A DNA stretch of 64,000 nt from Trochalopteron elliotii (Eukaryota; Chordata; Aves; Passeriformes; Leiothrichidae): contig JANPWX010000358.1 in assembly GCA_024734555.1 (NCBI GenBank), positions 191,165 to 255,164 of the forward strand, written 5' to 3'. Positions 37,266-49,612 of the stretch are shown piece by piece (the stretch's first letter is position 1; the number at the start of each line of letters is the position of its first letter). Made by a program: the position numbers and the translations under genes. The notes below the pieces were generated by a model. It did no database searches, was not told the DNA's origin, and worked only from the letters and a program-made list of their open reading frames with translations.

Positions 37266-37702
37266 CAGAGCTGGGCTGAGGATGCCTAGAGAAGGAAAGG
37301 CATCAAGGAGACCTTGGAGCACCTTCCAGGACCTGAAGGGGATCTACAAGGGAGCTGGAGGGGCTTTTGGCAAGGGCATGAAATGACAGGACAAGGGGGA
37401 ATGGTTTTAAACTGGGAGAGGACAGGATGGCTTTAAACTGAGAGAGGGCAGGTTTAGATTAGATACTAGCAAGAAATTCATTACTGTGAGAATGTTGAGG
37501 CCCTGGCACAGGTTGCCCAGAGAAGCTGTGGGTACCCCATCTCTGGAAGTGTTCGTGCCAGCTTGGACAGGGCTTTGAGCAGCCTGGGATAGTGGAAGGT
37601 TCCCTGCCCATGGCAAGGGGGTTGGAACCAAATGATTTTTAAAGTTGCCTTCTAACCCAATTCTATTCTGTGATTCTGTTCTCCATTTTGTGATTCTCTG
37701 AT
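37266..37702 (+). mobile_element. CR1 LINE 3' end, sense, with internal duplication
   Basis: A CR1 3' end: 'agctgggctgaggatgcctagagaagg' near 37270, 'ggtttagattagatactagcaagaaattc' near 37451, 'ggcacaggttgcccagagaagctgtgg' near 37504, 'cccatctctggaagtgttc' near 37537, 'ccttctaacccaattctattctgtgattctgt' near 37648. It keeps the diagnostic terminal ATTCTGTG-type 8-bp repeats rather than a poly(A) tail. A 26-base segment is tandemly doubled at 37401-37426 and 37427-37452 with three differences. No coding part is present. Confidence 0.9.
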
Positions 37703-38257
37703 GCACTGCTGGAAGGCACTCTGAAATCCCACATGGATTATGCTCTCCCCACAGAGGTACATCTTCTGTTTCCCAATTCTTGGGGGCAGGGAGTCAGCCA
37801 ACCTGCTGCAGCTGCTCAGCCTGGGAGAGGGCGTCCAAGCAGTTTACAAGAGACATCATTAAAAGCCACAAGAAAGCAGGGGTTTGTGATAAGAAAACTG
37901 ACAGGATCTAAACTAAACAGTATATGCAAGGTGCATTTGTTTATAAAACATGTTCTTACTCAGAGAGAAGGAAAGATCTTGATCCATCTCTGTGTTTCTT
38001 GTCCTGATGTGCACAGATTAGACCATGTACAGCGAGTCCTCAGTAATGAACCTTCTCTGTTTTTCCTAACTCAGTGACATTTGCCTCCTCTTACAGGCGG
38101 ATGGAATTAATTTTTCAATCTCTTTCCACTGTGGACCCGTTCTGTCTATAGAGAGTCTGTTGAATTGTTGTGGATTCTGTTACACAGCCTGCTTGACACC
38201 TCAGGTCAGATCTGAACCACAGACAAAGTGAAATTGAATTCTTCTTCCTGAATTTCC

Positions 38258-38412
38258 CCTTTCTTATTTTTCTGCAGGTCTCAGTTACATTCCAGTTGTG
38301 CTTTTACCAATACAGAGTCCAACACCACATGTATGTTAACTGCACTTCAACTCACAGACAGATGAAGCATCGTATGAGAAAAGGCTCATTTAAATTCCGT
38401 GTTATAATGGAT
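38258..38412 (+). other. Candidate splice acceptor followed by open frame
   Basis: A pyrimidine-rich tract ends at CTGCAG (38272-38277). From 38278 the frame stays open for 45 codons to a stop at 38413, and CAT|GTATGT near 38332 is a possible donor. The peptide is unrecognised. Acceptors without proven exons are common in non-coding DNA. Confidence 0.13.
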
Positions 38413-41400
38413 TGACAGATCCATACAGTCAAAATCATGAGTAATTTTCTTTCCCTAGTGGTATTGGCTTAAAAACCATATTAACAGAAAGGTTGTGTTT
38501 CGTTGAGTTTGGGGTTTTATTTCATTTCATATTTTGCATCTGCATTTTGGAATTCCACATCTGAAAGCTTATTCCTTAAAGACAAAGGTTGGGAACCTTC
38601 ATTCCATGCTTTCTGGTTTTAAAAAAGATGAGGCACAAAGCTGAAGGGCACAGATTATGTGTTTAAAACACAGGGAATTCCATCCTGCTGTATATTTCAC
38701 TAAAGAAAATACCTGATAAAAGCTATATATAGCCCACGTTCTGTTTATCCTACCCTGTTCCCTAACAGACTGTATGGAGCTGTCTCAGCTGTGTCAGAGG
38801 CAGGAGAGCTCTCAGCTCCATAATGAAGTTTTGGTCTATCACATATTTTACCCAAAACCTTATTTACCAGCCCATTCTTCTTCAGTTACTGAAATCAGCA
38901 TTTTCTATCATGTTCATCACTCAAGAGCACTTCAACCAGACCCGATTGTCTGATGTGACCTCTGAAACCTCTGGAAAGTCCTTGACAACTTCAAATGCTG
39001 TACAAAGCAAAAAAAAAAACCAACAAAAAAAAAGGTGGGGCAATTGTTCACCACTTCCATGATAAGTGAGGTAAAAAAGAGCAGAGAAGATGCAGTAACA
39101 AATGGTTTAGCATTTGCCAGCCTATGACTTAGGGGTCCCTGTCTTGCTAAGCTCATAAGTATCTCTCATGTGCCACTCAGGCTGAGTTAGCAGAGAGATT
39201 TTACTTATACTATTGCATCTGTGTTTTGACTTGAAAGAGGTGGGATCCTCTTCTCTGTACAAGGGGAAAATTGTCTTGTAATCAGACCATTTCCTAATGT
39301 CACCCTATCATCCAATAAATGAGTTTTATGGTAAAGTCACAGTGTTTGAAGCCTTTGGCCATGTTTCCTTAGAAAGCAGTGTGACCTGACAGCAGCAGGC
39401 CTGTGAAGTGAAACAGTTGGTGCCAAGGACCTCTCTTTTGCACCAATTTCCAGGCATTTACTCCAGTCAAACATCCCATAAACTGTCTGGTCCATCATTG
39501 TTTGGAGCATATTAGCTGTGTCCCTGCAATGCTTCTGCGTCTTATTTCAGTTGGGGTTTACCTGGAAGGAACCTAGGTCATGTGCTTCAAGACCATTTTG
39601 TGAGGTGAACCACACATCAACTGAGACAAACCAGAAGATTCAGTCCAAAAGAGCATTCCCCATGTGAAATTTCAACATATGACTTTGTACACACTCCTTG
39701 TTGGCAGGGTGCAGTGGTTGGTCTGGGCAGAGAAGACTGGCTCCATGTTTGTGCTGTCTGGCAGAGCTGCAAGGGTTGTGCTCCTTTCATTTGGCAATAC
39801 CTGTGCTGCTGGTCCTCAGGCTGGCTGGGGAGGCTGCAGTCTCCTCCTCTGGATCTGTCACAAGTTGGGTGGGTCACAGCCTCACAGATGAGAGCTGATA
39901 GAGCAGAATATTACTAATTAACAGAGCTTTTCCCACAACTCTCACTGAGAATAAGGTCACTCAGGGGCTTAGAAAAAGCCCCAGTATGGGTAAGAAATGA
40001 ACAGGGAGTCAAAACAAATGTAAAAGAAACAACCTTAGTCAGCTGTCCCAATTGATAAAGTCCCTGAGCTTCATCCTCTGCTCTGGCTGTTACATTGGCC
40101 ATGTAGTCAGCCAAGGGGTATAAGACATGAACTGATAAAGACCAAGGTCACTGTGGATGACTTGGTTTGTTGGAAACCCTCTCAGGTTGCTGTGAAGGTT
40201 CAGCTCTTGTGGTATTGGATGAACATCTCTCTACATCCACTCCAGATGTTGTGTAGGTCTTAGCACTACCATACTGTTTTCAATAGCAGTTGTGGTCCTT
40301 CAAGTGGTGTGATTTCAAAAGACTTCTTAGGCTTTTTGAGTTCCTGAGTAAAATTTACTGGCTGGTGGAAAGAGGTTTGGGTATAATTTGGTTTGCAAAT
40401 ATTTTTTTTCCTCTCATCTTACTGTAAATGAATGGCCTTTCATCAGGGTTTTATAGGAGTATGTATCTTTAAGTTATGGACATTAGAGATTGTTAAGGAC
40501 AGGGTTTGCAAGATGAACCCTACAAGATGCAGCACTGGGACAAACTAAGAGTCATATGAAATGAACATTCCGAATTTGGGAGTGATTTTCCAGATCAGAG
40601 CTATGCAGTGATCTTCCTGAAATAAAAGGAGAAGGCTGATTATTGCATGGCTGCTTTGCTACATCCAAGATGGATGCATTCTCACAGATGTAATCTGACC
40701 AATTTTAAGATGCCCCTTACGATGTTAGACCCTACCCCACAATCTCAGGTTCCTTAGCAGATCTTGTGAATGCCTCTGGATCATCCCCTTATGAACTCAG
40801 TTAGGTTTAATAACCTTTTGCCCTACAGCAATCCTGAGTGAGCCCAGAGTTATTTTTAATCACATGTGGTGCCTCTCACTGCAAGTGATCCATGCAGCCC
40901 CAAAGATCAGCAGGCATCAGTCATCCACAACCCACTCACACACCATATGAAACATGTAGCTGGTGACCTCCTGCTCCCTGAAGAATAGTCGATATTAAAA
41001 GCAATCCCACAATATTCAATGGCTCAGGCAGAGGTCAGATCAGACTGGCCCTCGTTAATGCACTGTGTCACTATTTCTTTAGTGACCTCATCAGTCCTCT
41101 AAGAATTATCTTTCTTTAAAAGATGCCATGTCTGCCTCCTTATGAAGAAAACTGTCTGGATGAGATTTGATCTCACATGTTCCCACATCTAAGAGAGAGG
41201 CAGTATCATGGAAGAGGCAGTTTGACCTCTTTAACTCAGGGGGATTTTAACTCTGAAACTTAATGACACTTATATTTCTACCTGTCCTTTAAGAGAGAAA
41301 TACAGCCATTCTGGGACTGTGGGTTTCCAAGAGGTGTGTAAGGGAAGCACCAGTAAATGTACATGTTCTAAAAATGTGTCTGCAAGCATTTGAGATGAGA

Positions 41401-44400
41401 TTCAAGAGCAGATGGTCCTTGAGAACGAGGGATTGGCAACTGCGTCACAAGTCCTTGAGTTCAGTGTGTTGTAGCAAGAATAAGTGATTTTCACTCAGCT
41501 CATATTATTCATCAGAGTGTGTATGTGTGTGCTTTTAAATAAAACATGATTGTGTTTCTTTGTGTTAGTTTTTGCATACTGTAAAGCTGAGTATCTTTCA
41601 TCAGTTGGTTTGGCTTTCAGACTTCGGCATTTTAACCAAACTAAATAAATATTCTCAAACTTTCTTAAACACATATGCAAAAATGCTGAGAAAGTTAAGT
41701 TTTCCATAAATGCCATCTTTCCACAAAGAGCCAAGCTACCATTTTAATTGTGCTATCATAAAATTCAAGCTGTCTATTCCACATATACATTATAAGGGAA
41801 GATGATTGTAGGTAGGAAATGAGTTGGGTGGGGGTTAAGTCTGTTTGTTTGCCATGTTCTATTTGTTTGGTGGTTATATTTTTGCTTATTTTCATTGTTT
41901 TCTTTGCAGCAGCAAGGCATTTATATCTATAAAAGTGAGCCTTATATTCTCTGGGGCTTTTGGAAAAAAATCAAACGTTGTAAGATTTGCAGTACAATGA
42001 TGGAAGCTGGCAGTTCCCAAATAGTATAAAATTAGTTTAGTTTCATCTTATTCTTCTGTATCTTCTACTCATCTACTGCCCACCCTGAGCGCCAGGCATT
42101 ATCTGTGTTTTTCCTAGTTTTCCTTTGACACTTTTGTTCTCCACTTGACAAATGCAATCAAAATATAGAGCAGAGCAGATTTGGTAAATTAAGCTACTAA
42201 AAATGAGAGTTGATTCCAGAAAGCAGCCAGAATTCTGTGTGGTTTTCAGACAAAACCCACTGAAGGTCATGCATGACTTTTCAGCCAGTACTGCCAGATT
42301 GTCAGAGACAAGCTGTGGTTGTGGGAGAGGAAGCAAATTGTCTCACTCACATTTCTGTCACTGTATGATTTGGATATCCCTCCCAAAGAAGCTGTCTGGA
42401 GTTTTTAATTACTGCTGATTACCTATTCACAAGAGAGGTTCTTCACAGAAACACACATCTCCATGCCCTCTCCTACAATACATACATTGTGAAGAAATAA
42501 TTGCACAAAACAGCTGCTTCCTATTTCCTCCAGGCTGGCTGTTCTTGGGGAGCTACACAGTGTAGCCCCTGCTGATCACACCACTCCAGTGGGTCTGAGC
42601 ACAGCTCTGCCCCTCACCTCCCAGAGACCAGGATATTTTGCAATTCTTCATGTCCAGATCAACCTCTGCTCTGCCAGTGGTCAGCAAGCACTTTGCTCTT
42701 GCAGATCTTCCAAGGATACTCTGAGAGGTCCATGAACCTCGGCTGTGATCAGCAGGGACCCAATGGTTGGTTACTGGCTTCTCCTTCAGATCCTGAAGGG
42801 GTGGTGTTGCTCCTCTGAGATGGCTTGGAGGCACAGTTTTAGAGAGAGGGGTCCCCAGGGAGATCCCAAGTTTTGTTTCATGCCATTGGAAGTGATTCTG
42901 AGTTTTTGCTCATATTACCCAAAGACTCAGCAATTATGGCATCACTATACAGAGGTAAAACAACACCCTTGAGCAAGTTTTGAAGACCTCAGTAGGGAAA
43001 AATCCCCACGTGGGCAGCTTTAAGGGAACGGCAGCTCTAGGAACCAGTAATGAGTTGCTGCTTCTGTGTTTGGGATGGAAACTGCTGGGTAAATACAGCA
43101 CTGCAAGCCACAGAGAGATCTAATGTGAGACCCATCATGTCATGCATTTAATCAGGCTTGCTCATGGAAAGTGGCTTGATGATTTGGAGGAATGTTTTGT
43201 ACACTGCAAATGTTAAATGACCCTTGATAAATAAGGAAAACCTATTAACAGGCTGCTCTGAAAGCAATCAGCCTTAATTACCTCAAAATACAGGGTTTGC
43301 CAGACTATAAAAACCTGCTATTTATTTTAAAAGTTTTGAAAACATCTGTAAGCTAAATATATTTCAATGTGTATTTGTGTATTAACATGCCCACGTGTGT
43401 GGTGATTATTCAAGGAGAATGGACTTCTGCTACTCATTTCTGCTATTTCTTACTCTTTTTTGGCTCTGGTTGCATTTTCTGACTGCGACACTTCAATGTT
43501 TGGTGTCAGCGAAATGCATAATTTTTCTCTGCATTTTTGAGCTTTTCAAGGAAGATTTGTTCTCACCCTCCCAAAACAAAACCCTCACCTACAACTTGTG
43601 TGAGAATCCTTTGATGTCTGCTTACTCAGTATAAATATACAGGATGCTAGATCTCAACCCTCCCGTTTGCCAGTCCAGGCACTAATTCTCCCATCTAATA
43701 AAACTTTGCAAGAGGTTAGAGTGAAATGCCACATCTAATCATTGATCAGCCAATAATGAATCACATATATTATGTGAACACACTCAGGCTTTTATCTCAC
43801 TGTGAGCATCCTTTTTTTTTCTTTCTTAGAAAGGTGGGGGGGGGTGGAATTCAGCAGAGTTTTTGTTGGTGTTATCAAGGGTAAGGAGTGGAATTATTTC
43901 AGCTTTTTAAAAAACCAACCCAAATGCTGCCTTTTCCAGCTGCAGGATTTGTGTACACAAAATGAAGATGCCTGTCTGATGGCTCATGCTGAGTCTAGCA
44001 TTGCATGCAGTCATTAGTGATCAAAATCTTTCTAATTCAGGTGTTAAATTTTAAGCAACTGTTCTGGTTAATATCAAATAACACAAGGCAGGAATGGCTG
44101 CATTTTGTTGACAAGAGACTGGCTGCTGTGCAGATCTAGTGCTGCCAGAGCACCCTCATTAAACATAGCTCAGTTGTGCTGCATCCCCCTCCAAAATCCA
44201 GTGGTGCAATTTCCAGCCTTATGTGCCATTTACCCAGTATTGAAACCACTGGAAATCTCACAGGAATAACAAAATACATTGTCAAGCTTTATCTTTTTTC
44301 CTCTTTGTTGTTGTGGTTTTTGTGGATGAGAAGCCTTTTGTTCACTCTTAAGGGTGCACAAAGAAGGAACAGACACTGGTGCCATTTCCACCCTCTTCCC

Positions 44401-45221
44401 TTGTGATGGCAAATACTTCGCCTGCAATGGCACACGCCTTGTGTCACTTGCATGTGTTTGGTTAGCCCTGTCAATCCCAAGGAGCAGGTCAAGAAGGGCA
44501 CTGAGAGCTTGACCAGCTGCTGATCTGGGTCAGTAGAGGCCACATGACTCCTGGCTCCCCTTATTTACCCACCCGCCTGAGCTCCTGTCTAACTGGATTA
44601 AGTGATCCAATCCATCATGTTTGTGATAATCTCACTGAAGCAATTGATTGGGAAAGAGTAGATTAATGTAGTCCTGTGAGCCCCACTTCACTCTGGATCA
44701 TGATAACAGCCACTTGCTCCACAGCTGTGGCCAAGCCCTTTTTGAAACAGGGGGTGTTGAGGCTTGTTCCCTCCTTTTTTCCCACTCTCTGGAGAGATTG
44801 CCAGGCTGACAGTGATCAATGCCCTTCACACACCTGGCACTGCTGATCACTAAGGTGCTGAGGTTGAAATATGTATCTATTTTATAAACAAGACACAATA
44901 TACCAAAGACAAGGCTAATCATGCCTTAATCCTAACCTTGAATACCCCAAAGTAATTAATTCCTTTATTTTTACCCATTTTCCCCAAAGTCCCCTTAGCA
45001 CTATTTGTTAACCTGCAAATAGATAAAATCATTTATTTACAAAACCCAAGGATCACAACATAGGTGCAGAGCTGGCAAGAACAAGTGGAAAGAAATAAAA
45101 GACCATGACTTTGCACTTAGATTATCCCTAGTGGCTTCTCTTCTGCTTCATTATCCACTCTTCGTGCTCTGTCATCTTGTGGTTGCTTTTATTGGAAAGA
45201 GCCTCTGACTAGTGCACCCCA

Positions 45222-45262
45222 TTTGATTATATATCATATTATATAATATATTTGATTATATA
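45222..45262. repeat. AT-rich stretch with a direct repeat
   Basis: TTTGATTATATA occurs at 45222-45233 and again at 45251-45262, with AT-only self-complementary words between. Confidence 0.7.
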
Positions 45263-45444
45263 GTCTGACTTGATCACCACAATTTATTTAGACTTGATTC
45301 CCCTTCACCTCTTTCAGGGCACTCTTGTCCTTCCCTTCATGCAGATGCCACCCACTTTGGTTCTGCTCATGTCCCTTGAGCATTGGCCCAAGCAGTTCAG
45401 CCCTGCCAATAAGGGCAGGAGGTGATCTTCCTGACTTAATTCAG

Positions 45445-45680
45445 GACACTTTAAAATTAGACATCTAATTCTGGGGTATTCACCCTCCTGACTCCCTGTA
45501 GTTGATGAAAAGTAGTAGGTGTCTCCAACAGGTGGTTCATGTCATCCCAAAATTGGCATCTAAAATCAGATAAGTGGCCTCTGGCCACCTGTGGCTAGAA
45601 GAAAACATAGTGTGAGGCGACTAACTTAAAATTAAGCACCTGATTTTGACATGTCTGAGTTCAGATGAGAAAAATCCTTC
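45445..45680. repeat. Possible very old interspersed repeat
   Basis: Phrases such as 'aaaattagacatctaattctgggg', 'aaaattggcatctaaaatcagataagtggcct' and 'aacttaaaattaagcacctgattttgac' have the style of old reptile/bird repeats with 'aggcacctaaatcagtggcctgatttt' motifs. The match is weak and I cannot name a family. Confidence 0.25.
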
Positions 45681-48600
45681 CATTAATGCCTATTTTAAGT
45701 CAGGTAAGCTCACACCTTCAGGCTTGACTTGGGAAAGCTGTGTCTTGGATGTTTGAAATCTTTCCTAAACATATTAGGATTTGGGGTTTTTCAGAGCAAG
45801 GTGATGACAGTCCCTTTTTTTTGGATGGAGCTAGGGGAAGAGAAAGTTTGTGGACTTGCCCCTGTGTCCCACTGCAGTTGTGGGGCAGAGGCAAGCATCT
45901 GGAAGGTTGGTCAGGGTCCCATATAAAGGTAGGTCTCTCCCTTTGCTGAGCTGTGAGGCCTCTGTGTGCTGTGGGAGGCTCCTTTCTGCCCCACTGCATC
46001 TGTAGAGCCGCATGGGTTAATGCCACTCTGTGCTGGCAGCAAAGATCAACTCCACCATCACTGGAAAACCAGTTTGCTGGGTGCCCCTGGGCCACCATCA
46101 GAGGCTGTGAACTTCCCAGCTGGTCAGCAGGGATGACAGCCCAGGTGAGGCAGCAGCTGTATCTGGCTGCTGAGCCTGAGCTCCCGGGACTGCAGGGAAT
46201 TAATCCCCGACAGCAAAAGCGCATCGTGTGCCACTGATTATTCACCGTGTGCAGCAGAACAGGTGGTCTGCTGTCAGGCAGAAGGACAAATGCTTTACCC
46301 CCTCAGAGGCTGCAATACAGAAAATGACTTTTTTTTTCATTCTTTAGCTGCTCCAACAGTGCAGGGTTTTCTGAGATCCTTTGGGTGGTTCAGAACTGGG
46401 GAACACAGAGATCCTTAGCACCACTGCTGCTTCATCCAGTGCAGAACACAGCCAAGGCTTGGTGCTGTCCCAGGGAAGCAACAGCAGAGTCTAGGCAGGC
46501 AGCAGCACATGTGGGAGAGTCTCTGTTGCCTTTCCTACCTTCTCACCTCTTGTACATTAAGCCCTGCACAGCATGCAAGTAAATACATTTTTATCAATTG
46601 CAAGAGGTGAAAATGTTATGACTGAGGCCTGGTAGGCTTCCACAAAAGAAAGCCTGCCAGGACTTAAAAATGCAATGGATTTTAACGAATTTCTTGTCCC
46701 ACTATTTAACTTTCATGTGTTGACAGACGCCAGGAGAAACTGTTAAAGGTGCAGTTAATGGTAATTGTGAAATTGTAACTCAAATAGGAAAAGCGGAGTG
46801 GGTCAATAAAAATAAATAAGAAGGACGGCCCTCCAGGTGAGATGGAAAAACCATTGCTTTTGTTAGTGTGAAAATTACCCATTTCTCCCCCAATACACAA
46901 GGGTGTTTCATTCTGTAGAAAAATACAGGTGAAGTAGTAGTGAAGTGACTTGGCCTAAGACTGCTCATTGTGCTGTGCACCACAGGAACTGCGTAAACCC
47001 TGCAAAAAACCGCTGCCAAACAAACAGCAAAGGAGGCTCTCCTGGTGGCTGTTCTGGGTGCTGCTACCCACTATCTGCTGACTGAAACATGCCTCAGACA
47101 GGAGCAGCTTTTCTCCACAAACCTCTGATTAGTCCTCTGTGACTTCTCCAGAGATTCACATTTCCCCACAGCACTTACCTTCTTCCTGGTCAGGTGCTCT
47201 GGTGACACCACGGGAGTCTTCTCTAATTAGAGCTTCCACAGTCATGGTGCAAAACTTCACATGCACCCCAGGCTTTACCTCTAGCAATTCTGCACCTGTC
47301 CCAAGGAAAGATGCTGGTTCATCACTCCCTGGGTACCAGGGTGAACTCCCCAAGTCATTTTAACCCCTCAGTGCAGACAGATTTGACCTCTGGCCTTTAA
47401 AGGTCAAAGGCTATGGCCTGACACCATTGTATTCTCTGACTTCCACTTCATTTGATCTGTTTATATGGCCACTATTTTCCACATCATTGACAAGGCACTG
47501 GGTGGGTGATTTGTCACAGGGCTGACAGATATAGACCGTAATGTGTATAAATAGCCTCTGTTTTTTAAGGTAATCAATGGAAAAATGAGTCTCACAGTCT
47601 GAAAGGTTACAAATAAATGTATTTGTTCCTGCCTTTTGCAGGCACATGGGGCAGGGGTCTTCACTGGAAACAACCACAAAACCCACTTATTTCATGGGCC
47701 AGCCATGAGCCTCACCTTATACTGGGGAACAGTAGCTCTGTTTGTGACACAAGTGCTGCCTTTCTGTGCCAGACTTTATTTTGCCATCACAGACTGCTGT
47801 GCAGTTGTGTTGCCCTCATGAGATACGGTCTGTAACACCTGCAGATGTATGAGGCACCCCACAACTATGGGCAGAGCCAGAAAGCCCAGGGTCCACCATG
47901 GGTGCTTAAAGGGAGGAATAAAGATGTGGATCATCCAGCAGTGAATGAATTTTCTTCCTAAGCTAAAAGTTGCAGGCAGACCCTTGTCTCCATGAGCCAT
48001 GGAAGGACTAAAGCACTCTACAATTTTTAGGGATTTTTATCTGTTTCCTTTTGAATCACTTGCAGAGAATCTTTTTGCAATAAATTTCATTTAATAACAT
48101 GGCATAAGAAAAGTATGGTGTGAGGTTCATTTTAAATGATCAGAGGCATTGCTGCATGCCCAGTAGTCCCTATTTTATGAGAATCAGACCAGTACTATTC
48201 TTCTAGTCCTCTTTGTTGCCCTATTTGTGATTTTACAAACCTTTTGCTTCTCTTCAGCACTCTTCCAAGCCCAAAAATTCTCTATTTCCTCCATTTTGTG
48301 GAAGTCCTGCTAAAGCTTTGATCATCTGTGTCTCTTGTCTGTCTCTTTTCTCTCTTTTTTCAAGACAAAGTCATCAGAACAATACAGAGTTTTCAAAATA
48401 AGGGTGCACAGAGTTTTCTACAGTGGAATAATGAAGTCTGTCTTTTATTCTCAACCCTTTCCCTGAGATTTACTAACATTAATTTTGTCTTTCTCACCGC
48501 CACTTAATATGACCCAGTACTTTCAGAAAACCTTCCAGTGTCTCCAGCATCTCTCTCATGACTGCTATCAGCATTTTAAAAGCAGCATTGCATACATATA

Positions 48601-49017
48601 GGTAGGTTTATTTTCTCCCCCATGACTCTCTTTGCACTAATAGGCACTGAATACCATCTGCCATTTTACTGCTATTTAATTCAGTGCCCTGAGATCCTCC
48701 CACAGCCCCTCTTGCTCTGGAATTGGCTCTCCTGAATGATTTGTCACCTGAGAGTTGTGGCACTTGATCACCTGTTCTTTCTGGGGTTGGGTAGGAGGAG
48801 TTTAAGGGATAGCAGAGATGCAGGAAAAGACACTGCTGTTGCTGTGAATTTGTCCTCCATCCTTCTCCAACTTTCTGCACAGGAGGCTGGAGATTCCACG
48901 GGGGTCAGTGGAGGCTTTCTTAATCCGTGGAGCAAACAAAAGAAAAAGTGACACTGGCAGCACTTGTGCTGAAACAGGAGCTGTTCCACATCACATGCAC
49001 ACCACGGGGTTTTTATG
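45681..49017. other. Unique non-coding DNA
   Basis: No gene recognised. A 175-codon minus-strand frame at 45718-46245 has no visible domain and is shadowed by frames of up to 94 codons on the plus strand. Confidence 0.55.
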
Positions 49018-49072
49018 GCCTCATTAAAGTCAATGGGAGCTTGCCATCTGCTTCAGCAGGGGCAGCATCAAG
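49018..49072. repeat. Ancient CR1-like tail fragment
   Basis: 'gcctcattaaagtcaatgggagcttgccatctgcttcagcaggggcagcatcaagg' resembles the old amniote CR1-like form 'cactgaagtcaatgggagttttgccattgacttcaatggg..caggatca'. It lies about 90 bp before a much younger CR1 copy and is a separate, older event. Confidence 0.55.
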
Positions 49073-49163
49073 GTATAAAAACATTGCACACTGTTTGGAT
49101 GATGGTTTTGCCTGAGCACTGGCTGATCCTTGCTGTGACCTGAACTAGGTGTGAGTTATCACT

Positions 49164-49612
49164 TAGAATCAAAGGATAGTTTGGGTTGGAAGGGACTTTA
49201 AAGATTCCCTTGGTCAAATATCTCTGCCATGGGCAGGGATCCCTTCCACTACACCAGATTGCTCAAAGCCCCACTCAAACTGGGCCTGAACACTTCCAGG
49301 GATGTGACATCCACAACTTCTCTGATCACCCTGTTTCAACATCTCACCACCCTCACCGTAAAGAATTTTTTTGTAATATCCAATCTAAATCTACCCTTTT
49401 TCAGTTTAAAGCCATTAATCCTTGTCCTATCAGCACATGCCCCTGTCCAAAGTCCCTCTCCAGCTCTCTTGTAGTCCCTTTTGGTACTGGAAGGTGCTTT
49501 TAAGGTATCCCCGGAGCCTTCTCTTCTCTGGGCTGAACAACGCACTCGCTCAGCCTGTCTTCACAGGAAAGATGCTTCAGCCCCCTGATCATCTTTGTGG
49601 CCTTCTGTTTTT
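49164..49612 (-). mobile_element. CR1 LINE 3' end, antisense
   Basis: A long and well-preserved antisense CR1 3' end. Blocks in order: 'tagtttgggttggaagggactttaaag' (49177), 'ctctgccatgggcagggatcccttccactacaccagattgctcaaagccccac' (49222), 'aacacttccagggatgtgacatccacaacttctctgatcaccctgtttcaacatctcaccaccctcacc' (49289), 'ctttttcagtttaaagccattaatccttgtcctatc' (49397), 'ctctccagctctcttgtagtcccttt' (49456), and 'ccccggagccttctcttctctgggctgaacaac' (49509), ending near 'gatcatctttgtggcctt'. It is 5'-truncated before any reverse transcriptase coding sequence. It produces false open frames on both strands at 49.2-49.6 kb. Confidence 0.93.

Larger units (their letters stand above)
37703..45444. other. 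Unique non-coding DNA
   Basis: No gene supported. It includes an acceptor-like tract with an open frame at 38258-38412 (separate entry), another acceptor-like tract ending at 41909, A-runs near 39009-39031, a G-run near 43836-43844, and an AT-rich stretch at 45222-45262 with the direct repeat TTTGATTATATA. Confidence 0.55.

Noticed and set aside
37407..37706. 99-codon minus-strand frame
   Set aside because: It is the antisense of a CR1 3' end.
41881..41933. Acceptor CTTTGCAG followed by donor-like AAA|GTGAGC
   Set aside because: The implied exon is about 25 bases with no supporting signal, so chance is more likely.
45718..46245. 175-codon minus-strand frame
   Set aside because: No domain or composition signal, and shadowed by plus-strand frames in stop-poor DNA.
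49186..49545. Open frames of 69-105 codons on both strands
   Set aside because: They lie in the non-coding 3' end of the antisense CR1 copy.
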